From: Mimachlamys varia
Taxonomy: Eukaryota > Mollusca > Bivalvia > Pectinida > Pectinidae
DNA: 64,000 nucleotides
NCBI GenBank assembly: GCA_947623455.1
Contig: OX392527.1
Coordinates: 31,302,201 to 31,366,200 of the forward strand
Direction of reading: 5' to 3'
The notes under the pieces were generated by a model. The model ran no database searches. It saw nothing but the letters and a program-made list of their open reading frames with translations, and was not told the origin of the DNA. Positions 46,205 to 59,480 of this stretch are shown here, piece by piece. The translations under genes and the position numbers were made by a program. Position 1 is the stretch's first letter; each line of letters begins with the position of its first letter.

Positions 46205-46760
46205 CATTTGAAAAAAAATCGAAAATACAAAAGCGTAAATCAAACCATAAGCCGAACTCAAATTCAATTAAACTAGAAGTGCAATAAGAGCAAAGAAATG
46301 ATTTACATGGAGATCCTCGTAAAAGTACAAATGAATACGACCAGGTGTTCCTGAAGAGTAAGTGTCTTCTGCTTCATCGACGATACCCGCCATGTAAATC
46401 CAAGCATATCCAAGTAAGCATCAATCCTCAAAATGAGACCTGACTTATCATTGTCAATCACAACAAGTAAGCACACTAATAAGCAAACTCAAAAACATCT
46501 ATATCCATATCACACAAATATACAAACTATTTTTCGATGATATCATGATGGCGACCATTAAAACTTGCCCATAGTCTTCATTAACCTGCATCTCTCGAAT
46601 CGTGCAGTAAGTTTGTTCGTCAGCAGTTAGCATCTATCACAAAAATCTCGATATTCTGAGGAAGCCTTAGAATAAAGAATCAACTGCAACATGTAAACAC
46701 CATTGGATGGAGAGGCAGTTATGCTACTTTCAAGAAAGGGAAAGTTCAAGATGGATTGAA
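46205..46760 (-). pseudogene. Reverse-transcriptase C-terminal remnant with tail (copy R7)
   Basis: The - strand encodes ILNFPFLESSITASPSNGVY, MLQLILYSKASSEYRDFCDRC (46627-46750), matching the C-terminal region of copies R3, R4 and R9, then degenerate sequence and the family tail to 46205 (complement of ttacatggagatcctcgtaa and gtcttctgcttcatcgacga). 5'-truncated and non-functional. Confidence 0.78.
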
Positions 46761-46860
46761 AATTACACCAAACTGCTTTATCTTTGGTGGAGAATACATT
46801 TTGTATGGGAAAAAATTCCTTGACATACTTTTTGTTTAAGTTAAAATAATACAATAATGC

Positions 46861-49020
46861 AAATAAATTTGATGTGATTGCAATAGGCGGAATTAGGAAA
46901 AAGAAATCTTGCCTCTTTTAGCAGATACCAAAAGGTAAAATGACTAAAATTTCATAAATCTTTCCTTCTCTCAGATGTACTGAAATAAACGTGTAGGTCC
47001 TTAAATGAATAGAAATGCTCTTGAAGACTTAGGTTTATTGAACTGTTTCCATATGTTAGTTTTAGTTTGTTAATTGGGTCATATGCTTTTCCTGAGGGAA
47101 AAGCTTTCTATTATTCAGACTTTTTTTCTACATGTATATTTTGTCTTTTTTCTGCCGGAAATAATTCAGTTTTAATTGGTTAGATTAATATGATGTAATT
47201 GAATATGTGTAGGATCTGATAGTAGGACATTATATGTTCCAAAAAGTAAAAGTGGCTTAATAATATTTGATATTACTTTTAAGTGTATTTTTCAAGAGTA
47301 AATACAGCATTTAAATATTTTTTACATACTGATATGTAATTTTGTTTGCTGTTTAAATAGGCTGTTTGGTATTCGGATATGAACTTAGCGGGCATAAGTA
47401 TGCTAAATAATGAAAGAAGGTGAAATTGACGTGGACGGTATAATTGTAGATAACAATGGAGACACGTACTGTGTTAGAGGTGTATGTGACCGTTATATGT
47501 GTTAACCAACTGTAATTATAAAGTCAACGCGACTTTTGTTAAAGATATAAGTATAAAAGGAAGACGTGCGATGCATTGATTAGTTGTAAGTATCCCAAGA
47601 CAATAATTGACATTTAAAGAAATTGAGATAAATTTAAATTAATACAAATATTTGGTGTTTGAGAGCAATGGTATTTTTCCACTGGACCGTCCTATATACA
47701 GACCTTATATACACGTATACCACACTAAACGTGAATACGTGACGTAATTAACCGACATGAATTGACGAAATACATTAAAGAACAATCTAGAATACAGTCA
47801 GGAAATCAACCAAATTACTGAACAAATTAAGTACTGTTTACAAGGGAAATTTTACCATATTGCTACCTTACGTTCTCAATTTCAATTTAGTATTTTATGT
47901 ATCAAAAATACTCCATCAGTTGGAATTGTATACATTTGTGTAGCAACTAAATGTATATTTCAAACGACAATCGACGCTGCTTGATAACAGAAGAAATAAA
48001 TATCAAATATCAAAGGTTTCGTGAAATTGTTGACATCATCGCCAGAAGAAGTTTATGTGTTTTAACGGACGAGTGACAACAAATAAATAATGCTGACAAG
48101 ATGCTGGCTTGGATTTGTTCCTATATAACAGAAAGATGACGATAGTTATACTTATTATTACAAGACTGCATGCTTCACTCGTAGAATATTGAACGATATA
48201 CTTTTCGATTAAAGTTCAAGCTAACAGAATAGTTTCGTTTTTCGATTTCTTGGAAATCGACAATCATTTCCGAAATCAACTCCAACATTGTTCCTCCAGA
48301 ATGATACAAAATCATTACAATCTAAATGCTTGCTGTACATGCCATCAATTATTACGAGCACATGCATACACTTTGCAGATAGATTTAGTATAAAATATTA
48401 ATACAATTTTTGACAAAAACCGTAACTATTATCCGGAGAGTAAGAAATTATATAGAATGGATGAATGCACGAATGAAATGACTTTTTGAATGGAAAAGAA
48501 AGTGAATAAATGATAGCCCTCATGTGAGGACATTATTTGTATATGTTTGTGTCTTTCAAAATAAAAACAAATATTGAAAACAAAAGTATAAAATATCCTA
48601 CAATTTTTTCTAGATGGGATATGTTCCAAAAGAAAGGCTCAGTATGTATCTTTTTAAATTTCACATATCTTACCACTGGCATATGATAAAACATCGTGTA
48701 CAATGTATTGCTGTGGCCTCATAATAACCACTGAAATATCTTTTTCACAATCTGAATTTTTCAGCATTATCATCTTTCTGGCTGAACGATTATGTTTAAC
48801 TTCCAGTATATCAAAATTCTATATAGCCATCATGGATGGGATATTTATATTGCGTCATTGGAATATTTAGCCTTGCGCATTACGTAATCACATACGCTGC
48901 AATGTTATCCACCTTTTCTGCATCATTGAGTTAGGCTTTTGAGATATTTTTATATATGTGATCATTCAGAAACACTGTTGTTTCCTGCTCAATAACATAA
49001 ATATAAAATTTAACGGTATA
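46861..49020. other. Intergenic, nothing recognised
   Basis: AT-rich sequence; open frames are short and show no protein similarity I can recognise. Confidence 0.4.
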
Positions 49021-49032
49021 AGATCATGTGGC

Positions 49033-49126
49033 ATCGTCGGATACCCACGGTTGATCTCGCTTAGCTAACTCACTCATCATCACGAGTGAGTTAGCGAAGC
49101 GAGATCAACCGTGGGTATCCGACGAT
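49033..49126. repeat. Near-perfect hairpin: 43 bp arms, 8 bp loop
   Basis: 49033-49075 and 49084-49126 are inverted complements with one mismatch (A at 49063). The arm runs from atcgtcggatacccacgg through ttgatctcgctt to aactcactc; the loop is atcatcac. It directly precedes RT copy R8. Confidence 0.92.
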
Positions 49127-49135
49127 GATTATGTG

Positions 49136-49520
49136 GGTGCTGATGAACAAACTTACGTCACCGAATTTCGATAAATGCAGGTTGATAAAGGCTATGAACA
49201 AGTTTATGGTCTCCCCTTTTTAGTATCACAGAGAAACTTTCTGTATCCCTTTATGATATGAAGATAGATGTTTTGAAATCTGCCTGCTTGTTCTTCCTAC
49301 TTTGAGGCCATGGTATTTACTTGGAATTGGAAACACCACCTAGGTTTACATGGCGACTGTCTCGCCGATGAAGCAGAAGACGCGTGCCCTTCCGGAACAC
49401 CTGGTCTTATTCTTTTGTACTTGATTAGGGGTGTAAAGATTCCTTGTTTATATTTTGCCCCATAGTTTAATCGATTTTGAGTTAGGATTATCATTTTGTT
49501 GACGCTTCGGTATTCTCTAT
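49136..49520 (+). pseudogene. RT C-terminal trace with tail (copy R8)
   Basis: Starts with LMNKLTSPNFDKCRLIKAMN (counterpart of LLTNKL in R3) and continues into the family tail: ggcgactgtctcgccgatga, agcagaagacgcgtgccctt, ccggaacacctggtcttatt and cgcttcggtattctc. The RT is truncated at the hairpin boundary. Confidence 0.72.
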
Positions 49521-51401
49521 TATTTGTAAAACATGTTTTCTCTCATTCAACGCTTCATCATATGCATGATGTCCAATGTTTTAAAAGCAAATGTGATGTA
49601 CAGAGGGATTTTATTTTACTAAAACACTATGTCTAGACGTTTGATAAACCTAGACATTACGTGCAGATGTGTTTTATATCTAGACATATGTTTATATTAG
49701 ATACTCTCCCAACCTACCATCACATGAAGGACCGACGTATTTTCCATTCGATAAATAGTCAGCTGATGTTGCTACTCTTATACTGTATATATGTGTTAGA
49801 TTTATGTCAAGTCTCATCGGTCTGTTTCCCTAAGAGCTATCAATTTATCTATTGTTAAAGTGAATAATAAAACTATGTTGAAATTTTTTATTTGAAACAG
49901 CTATGTATAACTGTACCAAATAAAATATCGCATTGGTACTGTTATAACAACAGCTGTTACCCAATAAGATCATGTGTTTGTATGAACAATCAATATTATA
50001 TGTAGGTTCTTCTGTTATTTGAAATGTTTATATACAAAATATCATATAGCATGTATAACTGTGTTTATAAATAAGTGATATTCCTGGAATCCCGGAACTA
50101 GTTACAGAGCAAAAAAGGAATCCAAGACCATGCATTACGTACGAAGTCGACAAGTGCACAAACCATTAGGGATCCAGGATGCAGGAAAGATAACGTCACA
50201 AGAATATTTCAGCCGCGCAAGTGAAAATGAATGTATCTTGGTTACGAAGTTGTTGCCGTCCTGATAACGCTTCGTGTATTACATTTTGTAAGTACCAAAC
50301 GCGGTAAAACCATTCAAAATCTTCATTTTTAATCCAATTGTATTGCAGTTTACATCCAAATAACGTTGTATGGATCGCGCTGCAAATTACATTACGAAAC
50401 ATTCAAACATACATAAAAAAAGGCATATGCATATACGTTGTATAGTATTGAACAAACCTTGCCAGCCTACCTTTCTCGGTTTATATAATATACGTACTCT
50501 TTGTTCATGCTATTTGGTTTTAAGGGAAGTCGCCTACACGAGTTATATTGTTCGGTAAAGACTGAAACACAACAATTTGCTGGGTGAGATCACATTGGTA
50601 CTGTTTTAACTAATACAGCTGAACTAATTTTATCAAAACAAACTATACGTAAAATACTTTCAAGTAAATACTTCATATAGTGTTCATAAATGTTAAAAAT
50701 TAAATTATCAGTATGATGAGTAGATAATTCTATATTTAGTAATTATTGACACTGCATAGTGCAATGCAATGTTTATATTACTAGCACGTTTTAGCTATAG
50801 TGTTTACTTCCACAAACACTGCGGTATTTTGTCATCAAATCAGAGCTCCAACGCAGATACCACTAGCCCAGTGCTTGCGTGCAAGTTAGAAAAATATTCT
50901 AGTCTCGTATATAATTTGAGAAATGATAGTGATATGCATGTAAATTTCTTAATAAAATTCACCAGTTTGTTAATTTTGTTAACAGTTGGGGGCAATATTG
51001 TGATTTCTAACGCTATCTAATATTGTTTTGATTTATCTTATTCCCCATTCAAAAGTGAATTTATTTAGCTACTATTTTAACTACAGAATCATCTAGTCTT
51101 TTTTACCAAATGAATATACATACACTTTATATACTTAATTTGTAATTTGATCTTACGATTGACTTCGAATATTTTCACACGAGTAGACAATTATAAAGCA
51201 TTTGCACTCTGAAAGAGAATTGTTCTTTTAATCCTTATCATTTAAAGGATCAATACTATTCGAAACACACTATAAGAAAGAACCGACAAGAAGTTAAAAC
51301 AAGGGAAAATATCTCGAAAATCTCCAAAAAGAGTCTTCTGAGAGTGTATTTACCATACCAACATATGTATGACGTGTTATGAGGTAACCGCGGTGGATCT
51401 A
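49521..51401. other. Intergenic, nothing recognised
   Basis: AT-rich sequence with no supported gene or element. Confidence 0.4.
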
Positions 51402-51726
51402 GGAATGTATGGTGGTCACCAGCAATGTATGGCGGTCACCAGCAATGTATGGCGGTCACCAGCAATGTATGGCGGTCACCAGCAATGTATGGCGGTCACC
51501 AGCAATGTATGGCGGTCACCAGCAATGTATGGTGGTCACCAGCAATGTAAGGCGACCACCAGCAATGTATGGCGGTCACCAGCAATGTATGGCGGTCACC
51601 AGCAATGTATGGCGGTCACCAGCAATGTATGGTGGTCACCAGCAATGTATGGCGGTCACCAGCAATGTATGGCGGTCACCAGCAATGTATGGTGGTCACC
51701 AGCAATGTATGGCGGTCACCAGCAAT
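51402..51726. repeat. 20 bp minisatellite, 16 copies
   Basis: The unit is ggcggtcaccagcaatgtat. Copies are almost identical, differing mostly by ggc/ggt; one copy has taaggcgacc. Frames are open because few stops occur in the unit, but the sequence is purely repetitive and is not read as a gene. Confidence 0.95.
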
Positions 51727-54700
51727 TGAAACGATAGCCACATCTAGTTACATAGTCTAAGAAGTGTAAATTAATATGAAAATCTTTATGGATATCCTCT
51801 TATTCATTAATCTAAGGAATTACACTATAACGAGTTTCAAATCATCAAGTAGATAAGACTCATTGTTAACACCTTTGAAAACCATAGTTTATAAATCAAT
51901 CTCATTAACGTTATATTTTGTTATAAAATTAGAATGAAAAACAATTATGAAATACAAAACGTGTGGAAGACATGAATGTCCCCAAATTATTGAAATTGGA
52001 AATTTACTGACAGAATACCAATATGGACCATGAAAGTGTGACCTTGATTTGACCTTAGATCCATTTACTACGATTTCATCTGAGATGTTTTTCCCATTCC
52101 AGATAGTTAGGGTTCGCGCCGACAGAGAGCGTACATTGTAAGTATCTGTGAGCGTAACCCCTGGATATTGACGATGATTTCTTTATACCTGACTTTGTAC
52201 AGATCCCAAGTTTAATCTGTTAAGATAAAGTCGTGGTATTTGAATGATAATTGATGGTCCGGGGACGGACATGAGTGAAGTCTTACACCCCCATCCGCTT
52301 CAGTTGTAATGGAGGAGGCACAACAATATGTCATCATATTCATTTTACGCCTCCATCGTTAATTATTTATGATACGTTGTAGAGGTTGTAAGACTGGTCC
52401 CATCTCTAGAATAGAAAACAGATATTAAATTATTTAGAAAAAATAACACTAATAATTTTGATCATTTGGATATCTGATTCTAGCGTTCGTACCTACGGGA
52501 AGACAATTATAAGTTAACAGTATAATTAATTTGAGGAATTATTCATAAAATAACTTAGGGGCCGGTAGAAATCTACTTAAATGACATATATGTAGTGGTG
52601 TAGTGATACGTACTAAATAATGTGTCTGTATTTTATAGATTAGTTTGATAATAATGCATAATGTATGTTTGTGGGTAGGGACCAATAGCGACATTTCAGG
52701 AATTTAATCCAATTGCGTGATGATCTTCGATTTCATATCCTCTAGCCTTTCAGATTTAAAAATGTTGATGCATTTATTTATTTATTTTTATTTATTTATA
52801 AAAGATCAATACATGAGATAACACAGGGTGGTCTACCACGATCTAAAAGTTATTTAAAAAGTCAATACCGTAATATTTAGTCTGTTGCTACAGAAGGTTC
52901 GAGTTGTTTAGTCCTTGGTGTAGTAGAAACGAAGGGACAGGTAGTATTTTGCAATGTTTATAGTAGACGTGAGTAAGCAGCAAGCCCTTCCCATTCACAA
53001 ATTCGTCGTGGGATATATATATATATATATATACCCACAGAACAACCTTGCCCAGTCTGTTACCGATTGGTTGGATAGGATACTACTCGAGAGTTTGTCC
53101 CACGTCCGAGAATATCGAGTAGGTAAGTTTGAATTCAAACCAAACGGTCCTGAGTAAGACGTTGTAACTCAGGTGTGGTGAGTGTTGAACATTAATACAA
53201 TTCCATGTCGCTGGTAACATCTTCAGAACATTTAAATTTACTTTTGGTATTTTTTTTAGCTAATTTATATTTAGAATGTCTAACTAACATAGCTGTAAGC
53301 AAAGGAAGTAGTTTTCCGAGATATTCAAATATTTGAAAAGTCGGAATATTACTGATGAGTTTAATTGGATTAAGTATTCCTGGCGGACGACAGAACTAAA
53401 AATATACCTATTAACATATACTTGTTCAAGCGTTTGACAGTTAAAAAGCGGCATGGTGACTCAATATTTTTCTTAACGATTTTCTAGTGATGCTAGTAAA
53501 AATAATCTTGACACGGCACAAAGTTTTATGTGAATAGACTTGAACTAGAAATAACGAACCGTTTAAAACTCGAACTGTCAGTCCGTGACAGAGTATGGTT
53601 AAACCTAACAGACTAATTGTGGTTATATTTACAAAAAAAAAAAAAATTACATATACACGGAGTGTGAATTCAAGAGAAACTCTTTTTAAAAATAATCAAA
53701 TTATGAGTGCAATTGGTAGATTGATATCATGCACAGTAAACTCATGGCTAGAGCTTCCGTACACGGTAACTTAAGGTATATACTTGTAATTACGCTGTCC
53801 TTCCTGTAAACATATACTGACGTGCTATATGATTTTTATGATAGTATTTTTTATACTGATAAAACAGGGAAATATTTCGCAATGATGTCCGTATATCCTT
53901 TTATAGATATATTTTTGCAGTCGTTTCCGTGGCTTCATATTATGTGACGTTATGAAAATCGAACCGGAATTATGGCAACGCCTTTCTCTTTACTCAGTTT
54001 TACGTCCTTTCACAGCAAGCCTATATATCCAGTATTGGGGCTATCGTTTGTGATCATAAATCAGCTTCCTTGTTCAGGCTTTCGCTTACTCAGTTTTATG
54101 TAATTTCACAACAAGTCAAAATGTGTCCAGTAATGGGGCAATTGTCTCTGGTCATTAGTCACCTACTTTGTCCAGGCTATTTATATCGTTCATTATGGTC
54201 ATTATAACTATTATATACTGTTGTATTCTACACGTGACTTAGAACACCTGAGACATATATTTGTCATCTTCTCGACCTAACTTACCACTGTGTAATCTTT
54301 ATTACAATAGGTGACTATAGGGTGGAGTGTTTCCGCACCAACAAACAAAACTTTCTTCGTACTTATAATAATTATTTTGATATGTTATTTATATTTTTGA
54401 AAGTTGCCATTTTTTATTACATTGTTTTGATTCGATGTTAATCCGATACATGTACATCACCCTGCTTCTCTAAGTTTCTTATTGGTTGTCATTAAGCGAT
54501 ATATTTTGTGAAGATTCCTGATTTATTTATTAGTTTGGCAAATGTAGTTTTTCAAGGATTAAGTTTGTTTTATGTCTATTTGTCATTAGTATGAAAGGTG
54601 TATGGCTGGTTAATCATTTAATAACCTATCAATAAGGTTTTATAACAATTACAAGCACCATTGCTGTATATTACGGTAGACTAGTGTCACCTAGGGTTAG

Positions 54701-56499
54701 AACTGTAATAGTGGCTGTTTAGTGCTTTATCCACTATGTCCTATAATCAATAACATTAACGATTTTTGCGACTGGTATTATCATGTAATTTATTTCGTTA
54801 ACCTCCACCGTTTTAATGACATATATAAATGACTGATATTTCAAAACATTGAATTTCCCTGAGGTTGTAAATCATTAACGGTTTATATAACTGATTGATT
54901 TTTAATGCAACACATTTCTCAAAACTTCATGGTGTATGACATGGTAATGCTCGTCCAAATAAATCTCTGTAGTAAATACATAAACAGCATGTTACTGGCC
55001 GATGGTTTTATATAAATGTGTATTTTGGTCGATTTTTTTGTAAACAAAATATTTCTTTATACATGTATTGAAGAACATTAGCCCTACATATGTTTCTAGT
55101 CGCATTTTTTCTGCATTTCTCCATAGTGAATCATATTGGTATAACTTTCATGTATGGTATTGTTTTTCAATAAAATCTATATTTCCCTTTGGCTGTTAAT
55201 GTTGATAATTGATACAAGTGCTGGAGGTTATGTACACTAAATACCAAGTTTCCAAAATAGAAATAATACATATGTATTAACGGTCAGTGTTAAGAGTCGA
55301 TCAGTCTGTACATTTCTATTCAGAATGAAATATGAATTATTAACATGAATGGTCGATGACTGGTATCGTTTCTCTATAGTGAATAACATCGATAGTTTAT
55401 GTAATGATTTGATTGTCAATACCTAACAGTGAATAGTACTGACTGGTCTTTGTTATAAAACAAGCTATTTCTCTACAACTCTACAATACCTGTTCATTAC
55501 GAGGTGTTGGTGGCTAGTTAGAGTTAAGTGGGAATTTCGCTTGATGTCGTTATCAATACATTGCTGACATTTTTGGTAGACTTACATAAGTATGTACTTT
55601 TTCACCTCCACAATCTGTGTGTAAAATACAATAAATGTATGACTTATCTTTCTAGCATACTTGTTTTGCCAATTTACCACTTTTGTTTCATCGCCGATCG
55701 ATGCTAGTTTAAAGAAAACAATACATTTCGAATAAAATCGATATTTGAGTATTATAGCTATACTGTACAGAACAATAGTTATTTCATTGATGCTGCAAAT
55801 TTGTTCATCGTCCCACTTTTAAAACTGTATTTGGCAATCTAGATATTGATATTTTTACCTGTATCACTTTCCAATTGATTTGCTTGTCAGTGACACCATA
55901 TAACTACCCAAGTATCATTAGTGGGAGTGCATAGTTACATGTAATTGACATTTCCTTGTCAATCATATTGCATTGTTTACAGGTTAGATTTGATATAACA
56001 CCTGATCACAACGTTTTCATTATTATTCAAATCCTGCACAGGGAAATACTTACAGAGCATTCCAAATAAGGAAGTGAAAAATATGCATGACTTATAATAA
56101 TGATATGTAACAGATTAGCTTCTATTAACAGTAGATTATTACATATTCATTAGTGAATATACGCCACGTGATATCAAGTATAAGAACGAATATGAAATAT
56201 CAAAACATATAGAATACAGTTCCATTTTTTATCATTAACATTAAAAAGAAAGGATAATGCAAAAAGTATATGATATTTGTCCTACGAGGCTTTGAAGATT
56301 TACAAAATTAATAATAAAATAGAAGCATAGATTCAATAAGTTTAAAATTTGGATGATCAAACTAATAAGTCTAGAAATTTGTTTATATAAATTAGATATT
56401 TTTATAGATATATCTACAGTGTATGTCTATGATACCAGGTAGACATAGAACACTACCTGGTCTTTATCGACAGGTAAACGCTTTATTTTAACAAGCTTA
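51727..56499. other. Intergenic with microsatellites
   Basis: AT-rich. It holds a TTTA-rich run at 52770-52800, a TA run at 53013-53032, and a diverged ~95 bp duplication at 53990-54180 (ttactcagttttacgtcc and cttactcagttttatgtaat). No exon supported. Confidence 0.45.
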
Positions 56500-56651
56500 G
56501 TGTAACGATATTATCATTACCCGGAAGCAGAAATAAAACTGAAAGCGCGCCAATATATCCCAGGTGTCGCTGAGTACAGCACAATCAAGGCGCGGACACA
56601 TAGGGCTATTTCCTAGGAGGGTCTGGTCGGGAAAGGAAGTCCGTCCTCTCT
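56500..56651 (+). other. Candidate 5' UTR exon or promoter region
   Basis: A GC-richer patch in AT-rich DNA (gaaagcgcgccaatatatcc, aaggcgcggacacatagggc) ends in a strong donor, CTCT then GTAAGTATT after 56651. This is what a non-coding first exon would look like, possibly of the gene whose coding exon may lie at 58747. No start codon with a long frame is present. Weakly supported. Confidence 0.3.
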
Positions 56652-58746
56652 GTAAGTATTGGAGGGGGGGGGGGGTATCTCTAAATTATCATCTTTTCGA
56701 TTATACAATTAGGCACTAATTTAAGATAACTACACGTGATCATACATTTAGACTCTTCGTTAGTCAACACTGCATTGTACATATCATGTATAGTGATACT
56801 ACCTGCAAACAACAGTTGGTAATTTTAAAGTTTTGAATTCACGATCATCTATATATTTTAATATAACTTCTTCTACAACACAGAATATTTTTGGTCCTGT
56901 AGTTATTGAAATTTAAAAAAAAAATGCTTATCGTGCTTTATTCTTAGAAATTGATCATAAATCAACCTCGCAGAATTAATAATTGCTCATTAAAAGTTTT
57001 ATGAAGTCGATAGATTAAAGGATATATTTCTTTGTCGAATAAATACATTTAAATTAGGTGTCTTGGTGTATTTAATGTGTTTCGTGTTTCCACTTGTCCG
57101 GCGTAAGATTACCAAACAGTAAAAAAAAGTCGTGCATCAAAGGTTTATTTGTATATTGTATACACGGATTATAATCAACGAAACGTGTCTTCCTAGGCTC
57201 TATATACTATTAAGTCGTATAAGAAATAAATTCATGAGCATGTTCAGCAGTAATAAAAATCGATTATTATATCAATGTATGCAACAGTAATATAATTTTG
57301 TGTTTTTTAGCTAAGTTGTCATGGGTATGGTAAACTATAACTATAATAGGATGTACATCTTATCTATGTAGTTTTTTGATATTATTTCACCAGGGACGTG
57401 TATAATATATATTATACGTCCCTGGTTTACACATAGTTTGTCAGCTTGTTTGTTTATTAGGATATTATATAAGTTGACCATCTTGTGTAAAGAAAAGATG
57501 TTTTTTTCTGTATCGAGTTTACTAATTATAATTTATAACACCATAAGTGCCGGTTCTCACGCCTATCCGTGTTACAGGTGTATATATTGCGGTTCTACTT
57601 TCTGTTCAGTCGGGGGCCATACAAGTCTGTAATCCCGCGTGTGTGTATTGCTTACAGCGTGTTAAATACTCATGTATGTGGACGTCTTTATCCAGTATTG
57701 ATTCGCTGTTACTACAAAACACATGGCTAAACATGTACGGTATAGTGACGGTCACGCTTGCCATATCAAACATATTTCGAAATAGCTATGCGTGGCACTG
57801 TGTTACTAGGCTTGTTTCAGGGAAAACCCACATGTCGGGCCAATCAGAATCCGGGGACGGTCCCTCTGGTTACTGGTCAAATACACCGTGACAGTTTACA
57901 TCCACGTGGTCAGGTGATGGTTCGGACTTAACTAACAAACGTCAACTCAGCTTTAAAACACATAAGTTTTTATTTTTGAAAGAAAATACATATAACATCG
58001 GGCATGGTAGAATATGTAATACCTATAAATAGCATTGATATCATCATACGTGGACGGCTTACAAAGCAAATTTGAATGTGACGTCATTAGACACACCCAC
58101 ACACGAGCATGTGAATGGATTCTACTATACTTGACCTTAAGTGACATATGGAACATTATTCTGGGCGGGAAATATTGTCTTTAATACACACGTCTTGCGT
58201 GATCATTGCGTTGCCAGTACCCGGCGTGTGACGGGAGGTTTGAGGAACATTCCAGTTACTCGGGTGTATAATGTCAATTACTTTATAGATATACTGGTAT
58301 TGGGATTTTACACATGAAAGAAACCCACGTCCATGTATCTGATCACAGCACGTCGTATTTGGGGAATATCGTTACATGACATCGCCACGGAGTGGATTAA
58401 GTAAGTTGGTTCTTATAATGCTATTCTGGGACCCTACCCGATAGATAGAAGTTGTCCACTGATACGGCCATTCAGTGGTAACCGATGCGTGGGTGTTTTA
58501 CTTTCTAACAATTATTTGAATTACGCAGATAAAGCGACGCTTGCTTTATGGGAGAATAACAGGCAGAGGCACGTGGCCAGCTATTCATTTTTAAATACAC
58601 ATTTCTTCATAACCGAGTAGGTGAGTAGTTAAAGAAGTATATTTACATGATTGATTTAAATTTTGTTACAGTTGTGTGTTATTTATCTACTTCACAATCT
58701 GTTGTTTTCACATTCCAATACGGTAAGAAATTAATTATACTATCAG
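56652..58746. other. Sequence between candidate exons, one palindrome
   Basis: A G run lies at 56667-56676 and a 38 bp near-palindrome at 57389-57426 (accagggacgtgtataata and its complement). From about 57,500 to 58,600 the sequence is somewhat richer in CpG. No exon was confirmed. Confidence 0.35.
57389..57426. repeat. 38 bp near-perfect palindrome
   Basis: The left half accagggacgtgtataata and the right half tattatacgtccctggt are complementary apart from a two-base insertion (gt) on the left, meeting at a TATATA centre. Confidence 0.85.
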
Positions 58747-58948
58747 GACGTGTGGTGTTGAGCTCTGATGGTCTATAACAGTGATTGTTGGGACTGTACA
58801 TGTGATTGTATAATCAGCGGTGAAGGAAACAAGGAGCCAGGAGGAGGGACATGCGACCACACCTCGGACTACGAATCCTTACTCGTTGGGGCGTTTGCGT
58901 GCCTGTCATGTTTGATATACCATACTGGCCTGCAAAATCCCAAATGGA
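58747..58948 (+). CDS. Candidate first coding exon of an unidentified gene
   Basis: Acceptor ATCAG at 58746; ATG at 58768 followed by 60 open codons; donor A-GTAAGT after 58948, phase 1. The predicted peptide starts MVYNSDCWDCTCDC (four Cys), has a Gly- and Glu-rich stretch, then a hydrophobic stretch LLVGAFACLSCLIY (about residues 38-51) that could be a membrane segment. Codon composition is richer in C and G than the neighbourhood. I do not recognise the family. If real, the gene runs + strand and the following exons lie beyond the window; the 56500-56651 patch could be its 5' UTR. Confidence 0.35.
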
Positions 58949-59204
58949 GTAAGTTCTTTTCAGCAGTGTGTATCGGAATTAATCGCCATAATGGAGAAAA
59001 AGCTGATGTGATTGATCTTTTTCTTTCTACGCAGTTCTGTCTGACAATTATGTACAGTCAGAGATCTATTTTAAGGCATTGTGCAATGACGGATGTTCTG
59101 TTGCAGCACCGCTGACAACGTCTACCGTTTTTTCTGTTTGTTTATTTTTCTGTTCTCAATATTTTCGTTGTCTCCCAGAAACAGACTGTCTCTTGTGTCC
59201 TTCT

Positions 59205-59480
59205 GTCGTTAAATTGTTTGTTGCCCGTTCTGTCTTTCAGTTGTCTGGTCTGTCGTTCAGTTGTTGCCCGTTCTGTCTTTCAGTTGTCTGGTCTGTCGTT
59301 CAGTTATCTGTTCTTTGTCCCTCTGTCGTTCAGTTGTCCATTGTTTGTCGTTCAGTTGTCTCTGGTCTGTCCTTCTGTCGTTCAGTTGTCTGTTGTTTGT
59401 GTGTCGTTCAGTTGTCTGTGTGTCGTTCAGTTGTTTGTGTGTCGTTCAGTTGTCTGTAGTTCAGTTGTCTGTGGTCTTTT
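59205..59480. repeat. Degenerate T-rich tandem repeat
   Basis: A ~43 bp unit (ttgcccgttctgtctttcag plus ttgtctggtctgtcgttcag) occurs twice, followed by shorter ~20 bp units (gtgtgtcgttcagttgtctg). All three + frames stay open because the pyrimidine-rich unit lacks stops. Confidence 0.85.

Noticed and set aside
49108..49130. Similarity of the hairpin right arm (gggtatccgacgatg) to the RT YIDD codons
   Set aside because: The match is short and not in a consistent frame; it may be coincidence, so it is not used as evidence that the hairpin derives from the RT.
51369..51760. Open frames with a periodic WRSPAMYGGHQQ-type peptide
   Set aside because: A 20 bp tandem repeat explains the three offset frames; no splice or start context supports a gene.
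57438..57891. Two overlapping open frames of 64 and 114 codons
   Set aside because: No domain is recognised, and overlapping frames over the same bases suggest chance; the region is slightly CpG-rich but lacks convincing exon boundaries.
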